64,000 bases of DNA. It comes from Flavobacteriales bacterium (GTDB lineage: Bacteria; Bacteroidota; Bacteroidia; Flavobacteriales_F; PHOS-HE28). How positions within the stretch are numbered: the first letter of the stretch is position 1; every line of letters starts with the position of its first letter. The DNA is taken from positions 62,001-126,000 of the forward strand of contig JADJKO010000002.1 in the NCBI GenBank assembly GCA_016705955.1. Reading direction: 5' to 3'. The translations under genes and the position numbers were made by a program. Positions 26,882 to 35,263 of this stretch are shown piece after piece. Below the pieces are notes generated by a model, which made no database searches, was not told the DNA's origin, and was given only the letters and a program-made list of their open reading frames with translations.

Positions 26882-28185
26882 TCCTCCAAGGAGCGTTGCA
26901 ACAGTTTCTCGTGCAATCCTTTGTTCGTCTTCGCGCCGAGTTCCTTCAGCATTTCCACTTGCCGCACGAGACTACCGGATCCCTCGCTCAGTTTCCCCAG
27001 CGCTTTCTCATAGCTGTCCTTCGCGTCGTTCACGTGCTTGCCGATGCGACCGAGGTCCTCGGTGAAGCCCACGAACTTGTCGTAGAGCTTTCCGGCGCGG
27101 TCCGCGATCTCCATGTGATTGCGCGCCACGCGCTCGTTCTTCCAGATGCCGTGGATCGTGCGCAAGGTGGCCATCAAGGTGCTGTGCGTCACCATCACCA
27201 CTTGGCGGTCGTAAGCCTCCTGGAAGATCTCCGGCTTTTCGCGCAGCGCGAGCAGGAAGGCCGGTTCGATCGGCACGAACATCAGCACGAAGTCCACGCT
27301 GTTGACACCATAGAGTTTGGTGTAGTCCTTTTCGCCCAAACCCTTGGCGTGCGCGCGCAAACTCTCCACATGTTGCTTCAGGAAGCGATCCCGATCGGCC
27401 TCTTCGGTACTCGATGCGAAGCGCTCGTAATGCAACAACGATACCTTGCTGTCGATCACCAGGTGCTTGTCCTCCGGGAGCATCACCACCGCATCCGGAC
27501 GCAACCGTGAACCATCCGCGAGCGTGGTGCTCTCCTGCATGCTGTACTCCTGATCGCGCACCAGCCCGGAACTCTCCAGCAATTTCTCCAGGATCATCTC
27601 GCCCCACGCGCCTTGCGCTTGTGAGTCGCCCTTCAGCGCCTTGGTGAGGTTGTCCGCGTCCTTGCTCAAGCGCAGGTTCTGCTCCACCAACTTGGCGAGC
27701 TCGCTCTTCAGCAGGTGGCGCTCCTTGCCCTCGGCCTCGTATGCATCGCGCACTTGTTTCTCGAAGTCCTTGATCTTCTCGTGTAGCGGCTTCAGGATCG
27801 TATCCAACTTCACCTGCTGTTGCTCGTTCAGTTCCTTGCCGCGTTGTGTCAGCAACCGGTTCGCGATGTTCTCGAACTCGGTGGTCATGCGCGCTTGCAA
27901 TTCCTCCAACTCGGTCTTCTGTTTCTCCAGGCGTTCCAACAGGCCAAGTCCTTTCTGTCGCTCGGCGGCGAGTTCCCGATTCAAGCCGATGATCTCTTCC
28001 GTCCGGTCGTTCGCAGCGACTTGTTGCTCGTTCAAGCGCCGTTCAAGGTCCTGCTTCTCCGCGCGGTGTTGTTCCTGTAGCGGCGCCATCGCCCCATCGC
28101 TCCGTTGCCGCGACCACCACGCGTGGACCACCGCGCCCAGCAAGGCACCGACCAGTAAACCGAGAAGAAGGCTCAGGGGATCCAT
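26878..28185 (-). CDS. rmuC: DNA recombination protein RmuC
   Basis: This 435-residue RmuC family protein is linked in enterobacteria to limiting inversions at short inverted repeats. It has one N-terminal membrane segment (about 3-22), a long coiled coil (about 30-190), and the nuclease-fold RmuC domain (GAWGEMILEKLLESSGL; RLRPDAVVMLPEDKHLVIDSK in two parts; FVLMFVPIEPAFLLAL). The ATG at 28185 places the membrane helix at the N-terminus, 7 bp after a TACCTTCG -7-like element. It shares a 4-bp overlap with the GWxTD lipoprotein gene. Confidence 0.93.
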   Translation of the reverse strand: MDPLSLLLGLLVGALLGAVVHAWWSRQRSDGAMAPLQEQHRAEKQDLERRLNEQQVAANDRTEEIIGLNRELAAERQKGLGLLERLEKQKTELEELQARMTTEFENIANRLLTQRGKELNEQQQVKLDTILKPLHEKIKDFEKQVRDAYEAEGKERHLLKSELAKLVEQNLRLSKDADNLTKALKGDSQAQGAWGEMILEKLLESSGLVRDQEYSMQESTTLADGSRLRPDAVVMLPEDKHLVIDSKVSLLHYERFASSTEEADRDRFLKQHVESLRAHAKGLGEKDYTKLYGVNSVDFVLMFVPIEPAFLLALREKPEIFQEAYDRQVVMVTHSTLMATLRTIHGIWKNERVARNHMEIADRAGKLYDKFVGFTEDLGRIGKHVNDAKDSYEKALGKLSEGSGSLVRQVEMLKELGAKTNKGLHEKLLQRSLEE

Positions 28186-28232
28186 CTGCTGACGAAGGTA
28201 GATCGGGCGGGTATGCCACACCCGGAAATGCC

Positions 28233-28259
28233 AACGGCCCCGGAACTTCCGGGGCCGTT
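28233..28259 (-). terminator. Terminator of the FN3-like gene
   Basis: A perfect 11-bp GC-rich stem (AACGGCCCCGG with CCGGGGCCGTT) with a 5-nt loop lies between the 205-residue gene and rmuC. It has no long T tract on the minus strand. Confidence 0.7.
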
Positions 28260-28283
28260 GTGCAATGTGTCTTTATCCGCCGC

Positions 28284-28901
28284 TTACCGCGCCATCGCCC
28301 GTGCCGGATCGCTCCACGGGCTATTGCCCGCCGTGCCACGTGCCCGCACCCGGTACCAGTGGAAGCTGCCGCTGGCCAAGCCCTTGTCCAGGAACTCGCT
28401 CTTGGTGGTCATGCCCAACAGGAGCCAGTTCGCTTCGATCAGCGGCTCCACGCTGTTGCGTTGGAACTCGTATTCGTGCGTGCCATACACCGGATCCCAA
28501 TCCGCTTGGATCTCGCCCACCTTGTCGGTGAGGTCGGCGCGCAGGTTGGACGGCGCTTTCAGGTCGCCGATGGGTGTGGACGGCTTGCGCACGTCGAAGC
28601 CCGCGCTATGGATCAGCGCCTCGTCGTGGCCCGCCACACTCACCACGTAGCCTGCGATCTGCGTGATGATCTCGTCCAGTTCCGCCTCCGCCTCGTTCTT
28701 GGCGAAGGTGGCCGCCTTGCCGCCATCCAGCGCTGCGGCAATGGCGTTCTCCAACTTCAAGCGGGCTGCCAGCAGCAGCACCAGCAGGGCGGCCGCCCCG
28801 GGGAAGGCGATGTTGCCCGTCAACTTACTCTCGATGAACAACGCCTTCGCGACCTTGTCCAGGGCGCTCAGGCCCGCCAAACCGATCTTGATCGTCTTCA
28901 T
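28284..28901 (-). CDS. Hypothetical protein with C-terminal fibronectin-III-like domain
   Basis: This 205-residue protein has an N-terminal helical region (about 1-80) with a hydrophobic Ala/Leu-rich helix (AAALLVLLLAARLKLENAIAAAL) and a C-terminal FN3-like beta sandwich (about 115-200, ending SGSFHWYRVRARGTAGNSPWSDP). No obvious signal peptide is seen. The ATG at 28901 is chosen over an upstream TTG at 28913. I do not know its function. It stands alone between a terminator and the repeat array. Confidence 0.65.
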   Translation of the reverse strand: MKTIKIGLAGLSALDKVAKALFIESKLTGNIAFPGAAALLVLLLAARLKLENAIAAALDGGKAATFAKNEAEAELDEIITQIAGYVVSVAGHDEALIHSAGFDVRKPSTPIGDLKAPSNLRADLTDKVGEIQADWDPVYGTHEYEFQRNSVEPLIEANWLLLGMTTKSEFLDKGLASGSFHWYRVRARGTAGNSPWSDPARAMAR

Positions 28902-29196
28902 GTTCAGGAACAAGCGTTAAGTTGTGCTTGCTGCATATAGAATGCGGAAACATCCCTGCGTATTGCACACGCACCTTCGCAGCCTCTTGCTGGGCGGTGC
29001 TTTCAAGCTCAACCGCCGCAACCGTTCCTTGGGCCATTCCGACCGTTCCTTACGTGCCGATCGCCGTTGCTCGTGTGGATCCGACCGTTCCCGATATCCA
29101 GGATGTTCCGGAGAGCAATAGCCCCGCGCCGGAGGGCATGCCGGGCGGCCCGGGGAGGGTGAGGTCGGCCTGAAAAGCCGACCTGAACCGCATAGG
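28902..29196. other. Region with no convincing gene
   Basis: Open frames exist on both strands. A plus-strand frame at 28922-29173 has a repetitive Val-Pro-rich centre. A minus-strand frame is the tail of the frame running through the 21-bp array. Neither has clear gene features or recognisable homology. Confidence 0.4.
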
Positions 29197-29679
29197 AAGC
29201 ATGAAGTCTGCGCTGAACACAATGAAGTTTGCTTTGGAATGAATGAGGTTTGCTCCGGACTTCATGAAGGTTGCTCCGGACTTCATGAAGGTTGCTCCGG
29301 ACTTCATGAAGGTTGCTCTGGACTTCATGAAGGTTGCTCCGGACTTCATGAAGGTTGCTCCGGACTTCATGAAGGTTGCTCTGGACTTCATGAAGGTTGC
29401 TCTGGACCTCATGAGGTTTGCTCCGGACTTCATGAAGGTTGCCCCGGACTTCATGAAGGTTGCTCTGGACTTCATGAAGGTTGCTCCGGACTTCATGAAG
29501 GTTGCCCCGGACTTCATGAAGGTTGCTCCGGACTTCATGAAGGTTGCTCCGGACTTCATGAAGGTTGCTCCGGACTTCATGAAGGTTGCTCTGGACTTCA
29601 TGAGGGTTGGGCCGAACAGAATGTAGTCCAACGCATTCTTCATGTGGTTTGGATCAGACCACATTCATGTTGGAGCGGA
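29197..29679. repeat. 21-bp tandem repeat array with a palindrome in each unit
   Basis: About 23 units of 21 bp run in register. The core of 17 units (29260-29616) has the consensus CTTCATGAAGGTTGCTCCGGA, written here as CTTCATGAAG plus GTTGC plus TCCGGA. Flanking units (29197-29259 and 29617 on) are progressively degenerate. Each unit contains two perfect palindromes, CTTCATGAAG (10 bp) and TCCGGA (6 bp). Three frames stay open across the array (repeats such as FMKSGAT on minus, and DFMKVAP and CSGLHEG on plus), which follows simply from a stop-free 21-mer. Unit-to-unit substitutions are not synonymous in any one frame, so coding is not supported. Confidence 0.9.
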
Positions 29680-29769
29680 AAGGGTGTGGTTCAGAGGGGG
29701 ATTGAGCTTGGACCGGCCTCCGTGCCCGGACCCGGGGCTAGGTACGAAAGGTGGCGCGCCCCGCAGGGT

Positions 29770-29790
29770 CTGTTAATCTAAGTGTGTCAA
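29770..29790 (+). repeat. Left inverted repeat of the IS256-family element
   Basis: This 21-bp terminus matches the reverse complement of 31059-31079 except for three central bases. Confidence 0.8.
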
Positions 29791-30971
29791 GCGGTCTTTG
29801 AAGAGTATCTCGATGCTCAAGTATATGGTTCGCCAGTTGAGCAGGGGGTTGGCCCATTGCTCGTTGGCGATGCGTTGCTGCACCAGGTATAGGAGCTTGA
29901 GCAATGCCTTGTCGCCATCGAAGACGCGCTTGGTCTTGGTGACCTTGCGGAGTTGGGCGTGGTAACCCTCGATGATATTGGTGGTGTACATCATGCGGCG
30001 GATGGGTTCGGGGTAGCGCAGGAAGCTGCTCAGGCGGGGCCAGTTGCTGCGCCAACTCTCCACCACGCGCGGGTAGCGCTTTTCCCAGCCTATGGCGAAG
30101 GTCTCCAGTGCTGCTTCGGCCTCTTGCATATTGGGCGCCTTGTGGATCGTGCGCATGCTGGCCACCAGTTCCTGATCTCCTTGTAGCTCACATGGCGCAT
30201 GGAGTTACGCACCTGGTGCACGATGCAGCCCTGCACATCGGTACGAGGGTAGATCGCCTCGATCGCTTCGGGGAAGCCCTTGAGGTTATCCGTGCAGCTG
30301 ATCAGGATATCCTGCACGCCTCGTTGCTGTAGATCGCTGAGCACGCCCAGCCAGAAGCGCGCGCCCTCGGTCTCTTCGATGTACGTGCCCAGTACGTCCT
30401 TGCGCCCTTGCATGTCCACGCCCAGCACAGTGTACACAGCACGGTTGTGGACAGATCCCTCGTGCTTGATCTTGAAGAAGGCTGCGTCCATCCACCAGCA
30501 CGTACAGGCGGTCCAAGGGGCGGCTCTGCCAGGCCCGCAGGTCTTCCACCACCAACTCGGTCACGGCGTTGATCGTGGCCTCGTTGGTCTCCACACCATA
30601 GATCTCCCGCAGGTGGCGGCTGATGTCCCGGTAGCTCATACCTAGGCTGTACAGTCCTAGGATCTTCTGGTCCAGCTCCGCGTTCAGCACGCGCTGTCGC
30701 TTGCCAACCAACTGCGGCTCGAAGGTGCCCGCCCGATACGCGGGGTGGCGATGTCCACCTCGCCAACACTGGTCTTCAAGCGCTTGGCCGTGTATCCGTT
30801 GCGCCGGTTGCTCGTCTCTGCGGGCTGTGCAAGATGTGCTTGCACCTCACCGCTCAGGCTGGCCTGTACGATCCGCTGGACCATCGCGCTCAACACGCCA
30901 TCCGCGCCCAGCAAAGGCTTGCCAGCATACAAACCCTTAACAGCCTCTTGCTCGAAGGCCGTCAACTCCAC
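29773..30971 (-). pseudogene. IS256-family transposase, frameshifted
   Basis: This is a mutator-type (IS256) transposase of about 400 residues split over four frame segments (30971-30740, 30740-30490, 30490-30165, 30165-29773). The pieces join if small deletions near 30737, 30490 and 30175 are restored. The DDE residues can still be found: the first Asp near YVLVDG, the second in CTDNLKGFPEAI, and Glu in TTNIIEGYHAQL. The gene cannot make an intact protein. Assembly indels are a possible alternative cause, but no neighbouring gene is affected. Confidence 0.88.
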
Positions 30972-31058
30972 ATCGTGCTTGCCCTTCCGGGGGCTTCCTT
31001 GTCCTTGGTGTCTTCATCATCGGTGTCTGGTTGGTTGAAGAAAATCATTCGAACCCAA

Positions 31059-31079
31059 TTGACACACTTATCCTAACAG
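31059..31079 (-). repeat. Right inverted repeat of the IS256-family element
   Basis: This terminus pairs with 29770-29790. It ends exactly where a second, unrelated 10-bp inverted pair (31079-31088 with 31114-31123) begins. Confidence 0.8.
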
Positions 31080-31123
31080 TCTCGCTCCTTTTCCACGCGC
31101 ACGTGCCACACACGGAGCGAGAC
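31079..31123. repeat. 10-bp inverted repeat next to the IS right end
   Basis: GTCTCGCTCC (31079-31088) and GGAGCGAGAC (31114-31123) form a perfect stem with a 25-nt loop. It could be a terminator of the interrupted upstream unit or part of the insertion target. Confidence 0.5.
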
Positions 31124-31214
31124 CAACTGCGGAGGTTTCCGGTGGCGGCTCACGCCGCGAAGGACACCCTGCCGAGGTACAGGCGGCGGCGGCGGCGAAC
31201 CCAAGGCCCGCCGC

Positions 31215-31502
31215 GTGATCACACGGCCACCAGCACAGGTGCGTAGGTCATCAGCCTTGCACCTACAACCGAACCCTGCGCGTGATCTGGTGAGCATCCT
31301 CTACACCATGGCTGGCAACACCGGTAACGCCAAGCTGGTGGTGCGCGATATCCAAGGGCGGCTTGTGCAAGAGTTCACAGTAGGTGGTGAGCAAGGGCAG
31401 GTGCAATGGGCTTTGCAGCGCATGGCTCCAGGTGTATACACCATAGCGTTGTTGCAAGGCGACCGGCCATTAAGCGTTGAGCGACTCGTAGTCCAACCAT
31501 GA
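31215..31502 (+). pseudogene. Truncated T9SS cargo gene (C-terminal sorting domain only)
   Basis: From about 31260 the frame encodes a typical type A T9SS C-terminal domain: LQPNPARDLVSI, then a KLVVRDIQGRLV strand and the final GVYTIALLQGDRPLSVERLV. It has no signal peptide and no passenger domain. The sequence between the IS256 right end and this fragment is non-coding, so the gene was probably cut by the insertion or a linked deletion. Its TGA overlaps the ATG of the next gene (ATGA), the relic of an operon of two cargo genes. Confidence 0.75.
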
Positions 31503-32968
31503 TGGGATCCTTGGCAAACACAAGTTTGCTGACAGTGGTAACCAATCTGGTGACCACTGTCGCCCTTGCGCAAATGCCATTTGCCTTGGACACGTCTTTC
31601 AGGACGACCATACAGGACCAGTATGTGAACTCCTTATTGGTCGTGCAGGATGGGAAGGTCATTATATCCGGGAATATCAGATTCCCCGGCGACATGAGCG
31701 TCCGCGCGGGGGCTCGTCTTGATCCGAACGGAGCACGTGACCCTTCCTTCCCCAACGTGGTTTACATGGGTGGGAAGTTGGTCCCATGGAACGATCGGGT
31801 TTACAGCGGCAACGCGTCGATCGTTCGGCGCCACCTCTTCAACGGCAGTTTGGACCCTGCGTTCATCATGATGAACAGCGGCCCATATTTTCTCTCCCTT
31901 CAAGGCGGGGACTACCACGTATACCCCGATGGGCGTGTGCTGATCAGCGGTAAGCACACGCTGAATGACGTGGCGCGCGGCTTCGTGGGCAACTACAACC
32001 TGATCTGGTTCAGCAATACCGGCTACTTGGATACTACGCGCGTGCATCGCAGGGGCAATGGGGTGCTTAATAGGTTCAAGCAACTCCCGGATGGCGGATT
32101 CATCATCAGCGGCAACTGCACGCAGTTCGATGGTGAGCCGGTAGATGCGGTCTTCCGCACAGATGCGGATGGTGTGCCGGATACCACCTTTCATACCGGC
32201 GTGTATACAGGTATTGTAGGGAGCTACCTGCCCTTGATGGATGGTCGCGTGTATGTTGGAGGACGGTTCAAGCGCTGGCAGGCACCACAGGATACGCTGT
32301 TGCTTGTGCGCTTCATGCACGACGGTTCACTGGACCCGTCATTCAATATGCCGCAGTTCACCTTGGGGGCCTTCCCGGTGAGCTTGGGTAGGGGTGTCAC
32401 ATACCTCTATCCATGGGATGATGGCCGGATCATCGCTGCCGGCACCTTCCATTACGTGAACGGTCTGCCGCGTAGTGGCATCTGCATGCTTGATAGCACA
32501 GGTGCCGTGCTCGATGCTTTCGATGATTGCGGCATAGGACCGTTCACGTATCAAGGCTTGACCTCGGCTTCCGTCGACTACGTTGTAAGGGACACGGCGA
32601 ACAACTTCCTGTATCTGAATGGCGCATACACGGGCTATAGCGATGGCATCACCAACGACACCATGCAACGCTTCGTAACGCGCTTGCATGTGGGAGACAT
32701 AACCACCAACATTACGGCGAAGCCCGCATTGCAGTGGAGCGTGTACCCCAACCCCGCGAGTGAAGTGGTTACGCTGGCAGTTGAAACGTTGCCCAGGAAC
32801 GTCACGGTTATCGTCCGTGATGCGCTGGGGAGGGAAATGCAGCGGCACAGCATGGTGAGTTACTACACCACTCTTGATCTGAAACCCCTTCCCAATGGCA
32901 TCTACCACATCGAACTCTTCTCCGATCGCGAACGCATCGGAACGCAACGGGTGGTGATGCAGCACTGA
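31499..32968 (+). CDS. Delta-60 repeat protein with T9SS sorting domain
   Basis: This 489-residue exported protein has an N-terminal signal peptide (about 1-25, ending VALAQ). It is followed by delta-60-type repeats with recurring patterns LDPSF and DGRVLISGK/DGRIIAAGT, and a type A T9SS C-terminal domain (WSVYPNPASEVVTL ... GIYHIELFSDRERIGTQRVV). The repeats probably build a propeller-like surface domain; the ligand is unknown. It is coupled to the truncated cargo fragment upstream and converges on the L,D-transpeptidase gene. Confidence 0.85.
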   Translation: MMGSLANTSLLTVVTNLVTTVALAQMPFALDTSFRTTIQDQYVNSLLVVQDGKVIISGNIRFPGDMSVRAGARLDPNGARDPSFPNVVYMGGKLVPWNDRVYSGNASIVRRHLFNGSLDPAFIMMNSGPYFLSLQGGDYHVYPDGRVLISGKHTLNDVARGFVGNYNLIWFSNTGYLDTTRVHRRGNGVLNRFKQLPDGGFIISGNCTQFDGEPVDAVFRTDADGVPDTTFHTGVYTGIVGSYLPLMDGRVYVGGRFKRWQAPQDTLLLVRFMHDGSLDPSFNMPQFTLGAFPVSLGRGVTYLYPWDDGRIIAAGTFHYVNGLPRSGICMLDSTGAVLDAFDDCGIGPFTYQGLTSASVDYVVRDTANNFLYLNGAYTGYSDGITNDTMQRFVTRLHVGDITTNITAKPALQWSVYPNPASEVVTLAVETLPRNVTVIVRDALGREMQRHSMVSYYTTLDLKPLPNGIYHIELFSDRERIGTQRVVMQH

Positions 32969-33025
32969 GCCTTCATCCGCGTTGCCCCGCTTCGTTCGTT
33001 GCGAAGGGGTCAGTTGCACCGGCCC

Positions 33026-33652
33026 TCAATTATCCAGCACCACCACCAGCGTCCCGATCGGTACCTGCTCGTAGAGGTCGATCACATCCGCGTTGCGCAT
33101 GCGGATGCATCCTTTGCTGGTCGGGCTCCCCACGGACTTCTCGTTCGCCGTGCCGTGGATGTAGATGAAGCGTTCGTGGCTATCCACTTCGCCGCCCTGG
33201 TTCACCCCGGGTTCAAGTCCGGAAAGCCAGAGCACGCGCGCCGTGATCCAATCCTTGTCGATGCCTGAGAAGTCAGGATCGGCCAATTGCCCCGTGAATT
33301 CGCGATCACGAAGGATGCCGAACGGCGGAACACCGTCCCCGAATTTCTCGCTTACGCGGTGCAAGCCAGTGGGTGTTCGGTAGGTGTCCTGTTGCGAGCC
33401 GAGTCCGTTGCTCGCCGTGGCGATGGCGAATTCCGCGATCAGTTCGCCGTTGCGCACATGGAAGAGCCGTTGGCGTTGCACGGAGATGTACAGCAGATCG
33501 CCATGCAGGTCCTGCCCCGGGTAGCGCGCGGCCATGTAGTCCATCAAGAGATCGATGAGGCCTTGCTTGGGGTGGGAATCCGGTTGAACGGACTTCGCGC
33601 CGAGCGAAACGAGTGCGACGAGGACGAGCGCGATGCATGCCGGGCGTGCCAT
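33026..33652 (-). CDS. L,D-transpeptidase family protein (YkuD)
   Basis: This 208-residue exported cysteine transpeptidase cross-links or trims peptidoglycan. It has a signal peptide (about 1-19) and the YkuD domain with H166 in YIHGTAN and the catalytic C182 in SPTSKGCIRMRNADV. The C-terminus VPIGTLVVVLDN is typical. The ATG is preceded by GATCTTTG and a 5-nt gap, another -7-like element next to a start. It is monocistronic, as the upstream 229 bp are repeat DNA. Confidence 0.9.
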   Translation of the reverse strand: MARPACIALVLVALVSLGAKSVQPDSHPKQGLIDLLMDYMAARYPGQDLHGDLLYISVQRQRLFHVRNGELIAEFAIATASNGLGSQQDTYRTPTGLHRVSEKFGDGVPPFGILRDREFTGQLADPDFSGIDKDWITARVLWLSGLEPGVNQGGEVDSHERFIYIHGTANEKSVGSPTSKGCIRMRNADVIDLYEQVPIGTLVVVLDN

Positions 33653-33710
33653 CGCTGCAAAGATCGGTGCTGTTCATGTCAAGTAGGGAAGAGGTCGCTT
33701 AGTTGTAGTC

Positions 33711-33880
33711 CTCACGCGGAGGCGCGGAGAACGCGGAGGGTCCGCCCTCGGCGGATCAGGTGAGGCATGCTCCGCGTTCTCCGCGCCTCCGCGTGAGACC
33801 TTTCTTCCCGCTTGCTCGTTCCGGAATTGCTCCGCGCCTCCGCGTGAGACCTTTCTTCCCACGTGCTCCTTCCGGAATTG
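33711..33880. repeat. Inverted and direct repeat cluster upstream of the L,D-transpeptidase
   Basis: A 27-bp perfect inverted repeat (33711-33737 with 33771-33797) is built of CTCCGCGn units. It is followed by two tandem 51-bp units (33779-33829 and 33830-33880) with few differences. The cluster fills the gap between the L,D-transpeptidase and glycosyltransferase genes. Confidence 0.85.
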
Positions 33881-33881
33881 C

Positions 33882-35147
33882 TCAACTCGCGAGGATCGCC
33901 TTCGCGTAATTCGCCCAGCTCATGTTCTTCGTCGCCTCCACCACGTTCTCGCGCGGGATCGGGTTGTCGATCGCCGCGTTCATCACACGCACCATGTCCG
34001 TGATGTCCTTCGGCGTGGCGAGATAGCCATTGAAGCCATCGGTGATGGTCTCCGGGAAGTGGCCCACGCGTGTAGCCACGGCGGGCACTTTGAAATTGTA
34101 GCTGAGGCTTTCCACACCGCTCGGCGTCGCGGTCTCGTAGAAGAGCACCACGGCATCGGCCGCTTGGAAGTAGGGTGGTACGTCCTCGTTCGGGATGAAT
34201 CGATCCACCACCAGCACACGATCCCGGATGCCCAGCGCATCGATCATCGCCAAGGGGTCGTAGTTCCGCTCATCGTCGGCCTTCTTCAAAAAGAGCTTCT
34301 TCAGTGTGCCGAAGACCACGTTCTTCACTTTCGTGCTGAACTTGCTTTGGTCCACGGTCTGCCAGAAGCGCTCGCCCACCACCATCAGGCTCACATCATC
34401 ACGCTGCTTGGCCAGTTGCGCAAAGGCCTCGATGCAATGGTGCAGCCCCTTGTACTTGCGGATGAAACCGAAGAAGAGGAAGACGTGCTTGCGTAGGTGG
34501 TGTTCGGTCTTCCACGCTTCCTTGTCGAATGCCGGGTCGGGTTTGAAGAGGGAGTAGATCGGGTGGTAGAGTTTGAGGATGGCACGTTGTCCGTTGATCG
34601 TTGTTCGTTGTCCGGTCAGCGTCAAGCCGAACTCCTCCGAATTGAAAAGCGCTTTCAATTCCTCCGCGGTCTTGTACGCATGCACGATGAAGGAATGCCC
34701 GTGCCGCAGCGCCATGCGCGTGAGCCGTGCATCCAACGCGCTCTGTTCCTTGGCAGCCACGAAGTGCAGGTCGAAGAGGATCTCGGCTTGCGTGTGCTTG
34801 CGCAAGTATGCGGCGATGCTGTTCAGCGGGATGCCCTGCGTGGGATTGTACCATTGAAGGATGACCTTGTCCGGCTTCAGGTCGGCGATGGCCTTCGCGG
34901 TGATGCGCCACGTACTCGGTGCGTTCCAATTGGTGAGGTAGTGAACGGGGATGTCGTAGCCCTCTAAGAAACTGCTGCGACTGGCCTTGTCCACGAACTC
35001 GCGCGGGATGATCGCGGGGTACTGCTGCGTCCAACTCACGATCGTGACCTGCGCGCCTTCATCGCACAGCGCACGCGCCAACGCCGTGTTGTACTGCGCA
35101 ATGCCGCCCTTGAACTTGGGACCTGGGCCGAAGCAGATGATGTGCAT
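33882..35147 (-). CDS. Glycosyltransferase, GT4-like
   Basis: This 421-residue GT-B fold glycosyltransferase has an N-terminal domain beginning FGPGPKFKGGIAQYNTALARAL, the usual sugar-acceptor loop. The C-terminal nucleotide-sugar domain includes FFGFIRKYKGLHHCIEAF and the E-x7-E type region ATPSGVESLSYNFKVPAVATRVGH. It probably acts on cell-surface polysaccharide. Around residues 176-188 an insert (TGQRTTINGQR) is encoded by a short repeat stretch (34587-34619) like the xdhA elements. The next gene is a sugar epimerase, consistent with envelope glycan synthesis. Donor and acceptor are unknown. Confidence 0.85.
   Translation of the reverse strand: MHIICFGPGPKFKGGIAQYNTALARALCDEGAQVTIVSWTQQYPAIIPREFVDKASRSSFLEGYDIPVHYLTNWNAPSTWRITAKAIADLKPDKVILQWYNPTQGIPLNSIAAYLRKHTQAEILFDLHFVAAKEQSALDARLTRMALRHGHSFIVHAYKTAEELKALFNSEEFGLTLTGQRTTINGQRAILKLYHPIYSLFKPDPAFDKEAWKTEHHLRKHVFLFFGFIRKYKGLHHCIEAFAQLAKQRDDVSLMVVGERFWQTVDQSKFSTKVKNVVFGTLKKLFLKKADDERNYDPLAMIDALGIRDRVLVVDRFIPNEDVPPYFQAADAVVLFYETATPSGVESLSYNFKVPAVATRVGHFPETITDGFNGYLATPKDITDMVRVMNAAIDNPIPRENVVEATKNMSWANYAKAILAS
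34587..34619. repeat. Short 7-mer repeat stretch inside the glycosyltransferase gene
   Basis: Imperfect CGTTGTC/CGTTGAT units resemble the arm sequence of the elements inside xdhA and are translated in-frame. The stretch is short, so the match is suggestive only. Confidence 0.5.
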
Positions 35148-35155
35148 GGAAGATC

Positions 35156-35258
35156 TTCACCGCAGAGGCGCTGGGTCGCAGAGCTACGCTGAGGCTAGGG
35201 CTGATGAAAATTGATTTCTTGGCTGTTCTCCTTTGCGCCTTCGCGACTTTGCGGTGAA
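35156..35258. repeat. Inverted short-repeat element between glycosyltransferase and epimerase
   Basis: The outer arms TTCACCGCA and TGCGGTGAA (35156-35164, 35250-35258) enclose CGCAGAG- and CGCGACTTTGCGG-like units. It has the same design as the other short-repeat inverted elements in this window. Confidence 0.65.
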
Positions 35259-35263
35259 TGTGC

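Larger units (their letters stand above)
29770..31079 (-). mobile_element. Decayed IS256-family insertion sequence
   Basis: This element of about 1.3 kb is bounded by 21-bp imperfect inverted repeats (29770-29790 and 31059-31079), both of the form CTGTTA-NNN-TAAGTGTGTCAA. It holds one transposase gene broken by at least three frameshifts. Length, ends and transposase type agree with IS256. No clear target-site duplication could be defined by eye. Confidence 0.88.

Noticed and set aside
29050..29664. Repeat protein with FMKSGAT heptads on the minus strand
   Set aside because: Three frames are open through the array for the trivial reason that the 21-mer lacks stops, and changes between units are nonsynonymous (Gly to Arg). 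It is kept as a repeat array.
29197..29679. CRISPR array
   Set aside because: Units are contiguous with no unique spacers, and no cas genes are nearby.
31079..31123. Target-site duplication of the IS256 element
   Set aside because: The inverted pair at the right end is not matched at the left end, so it is not a direct repeat. No 8-9 bp duplication was visible.
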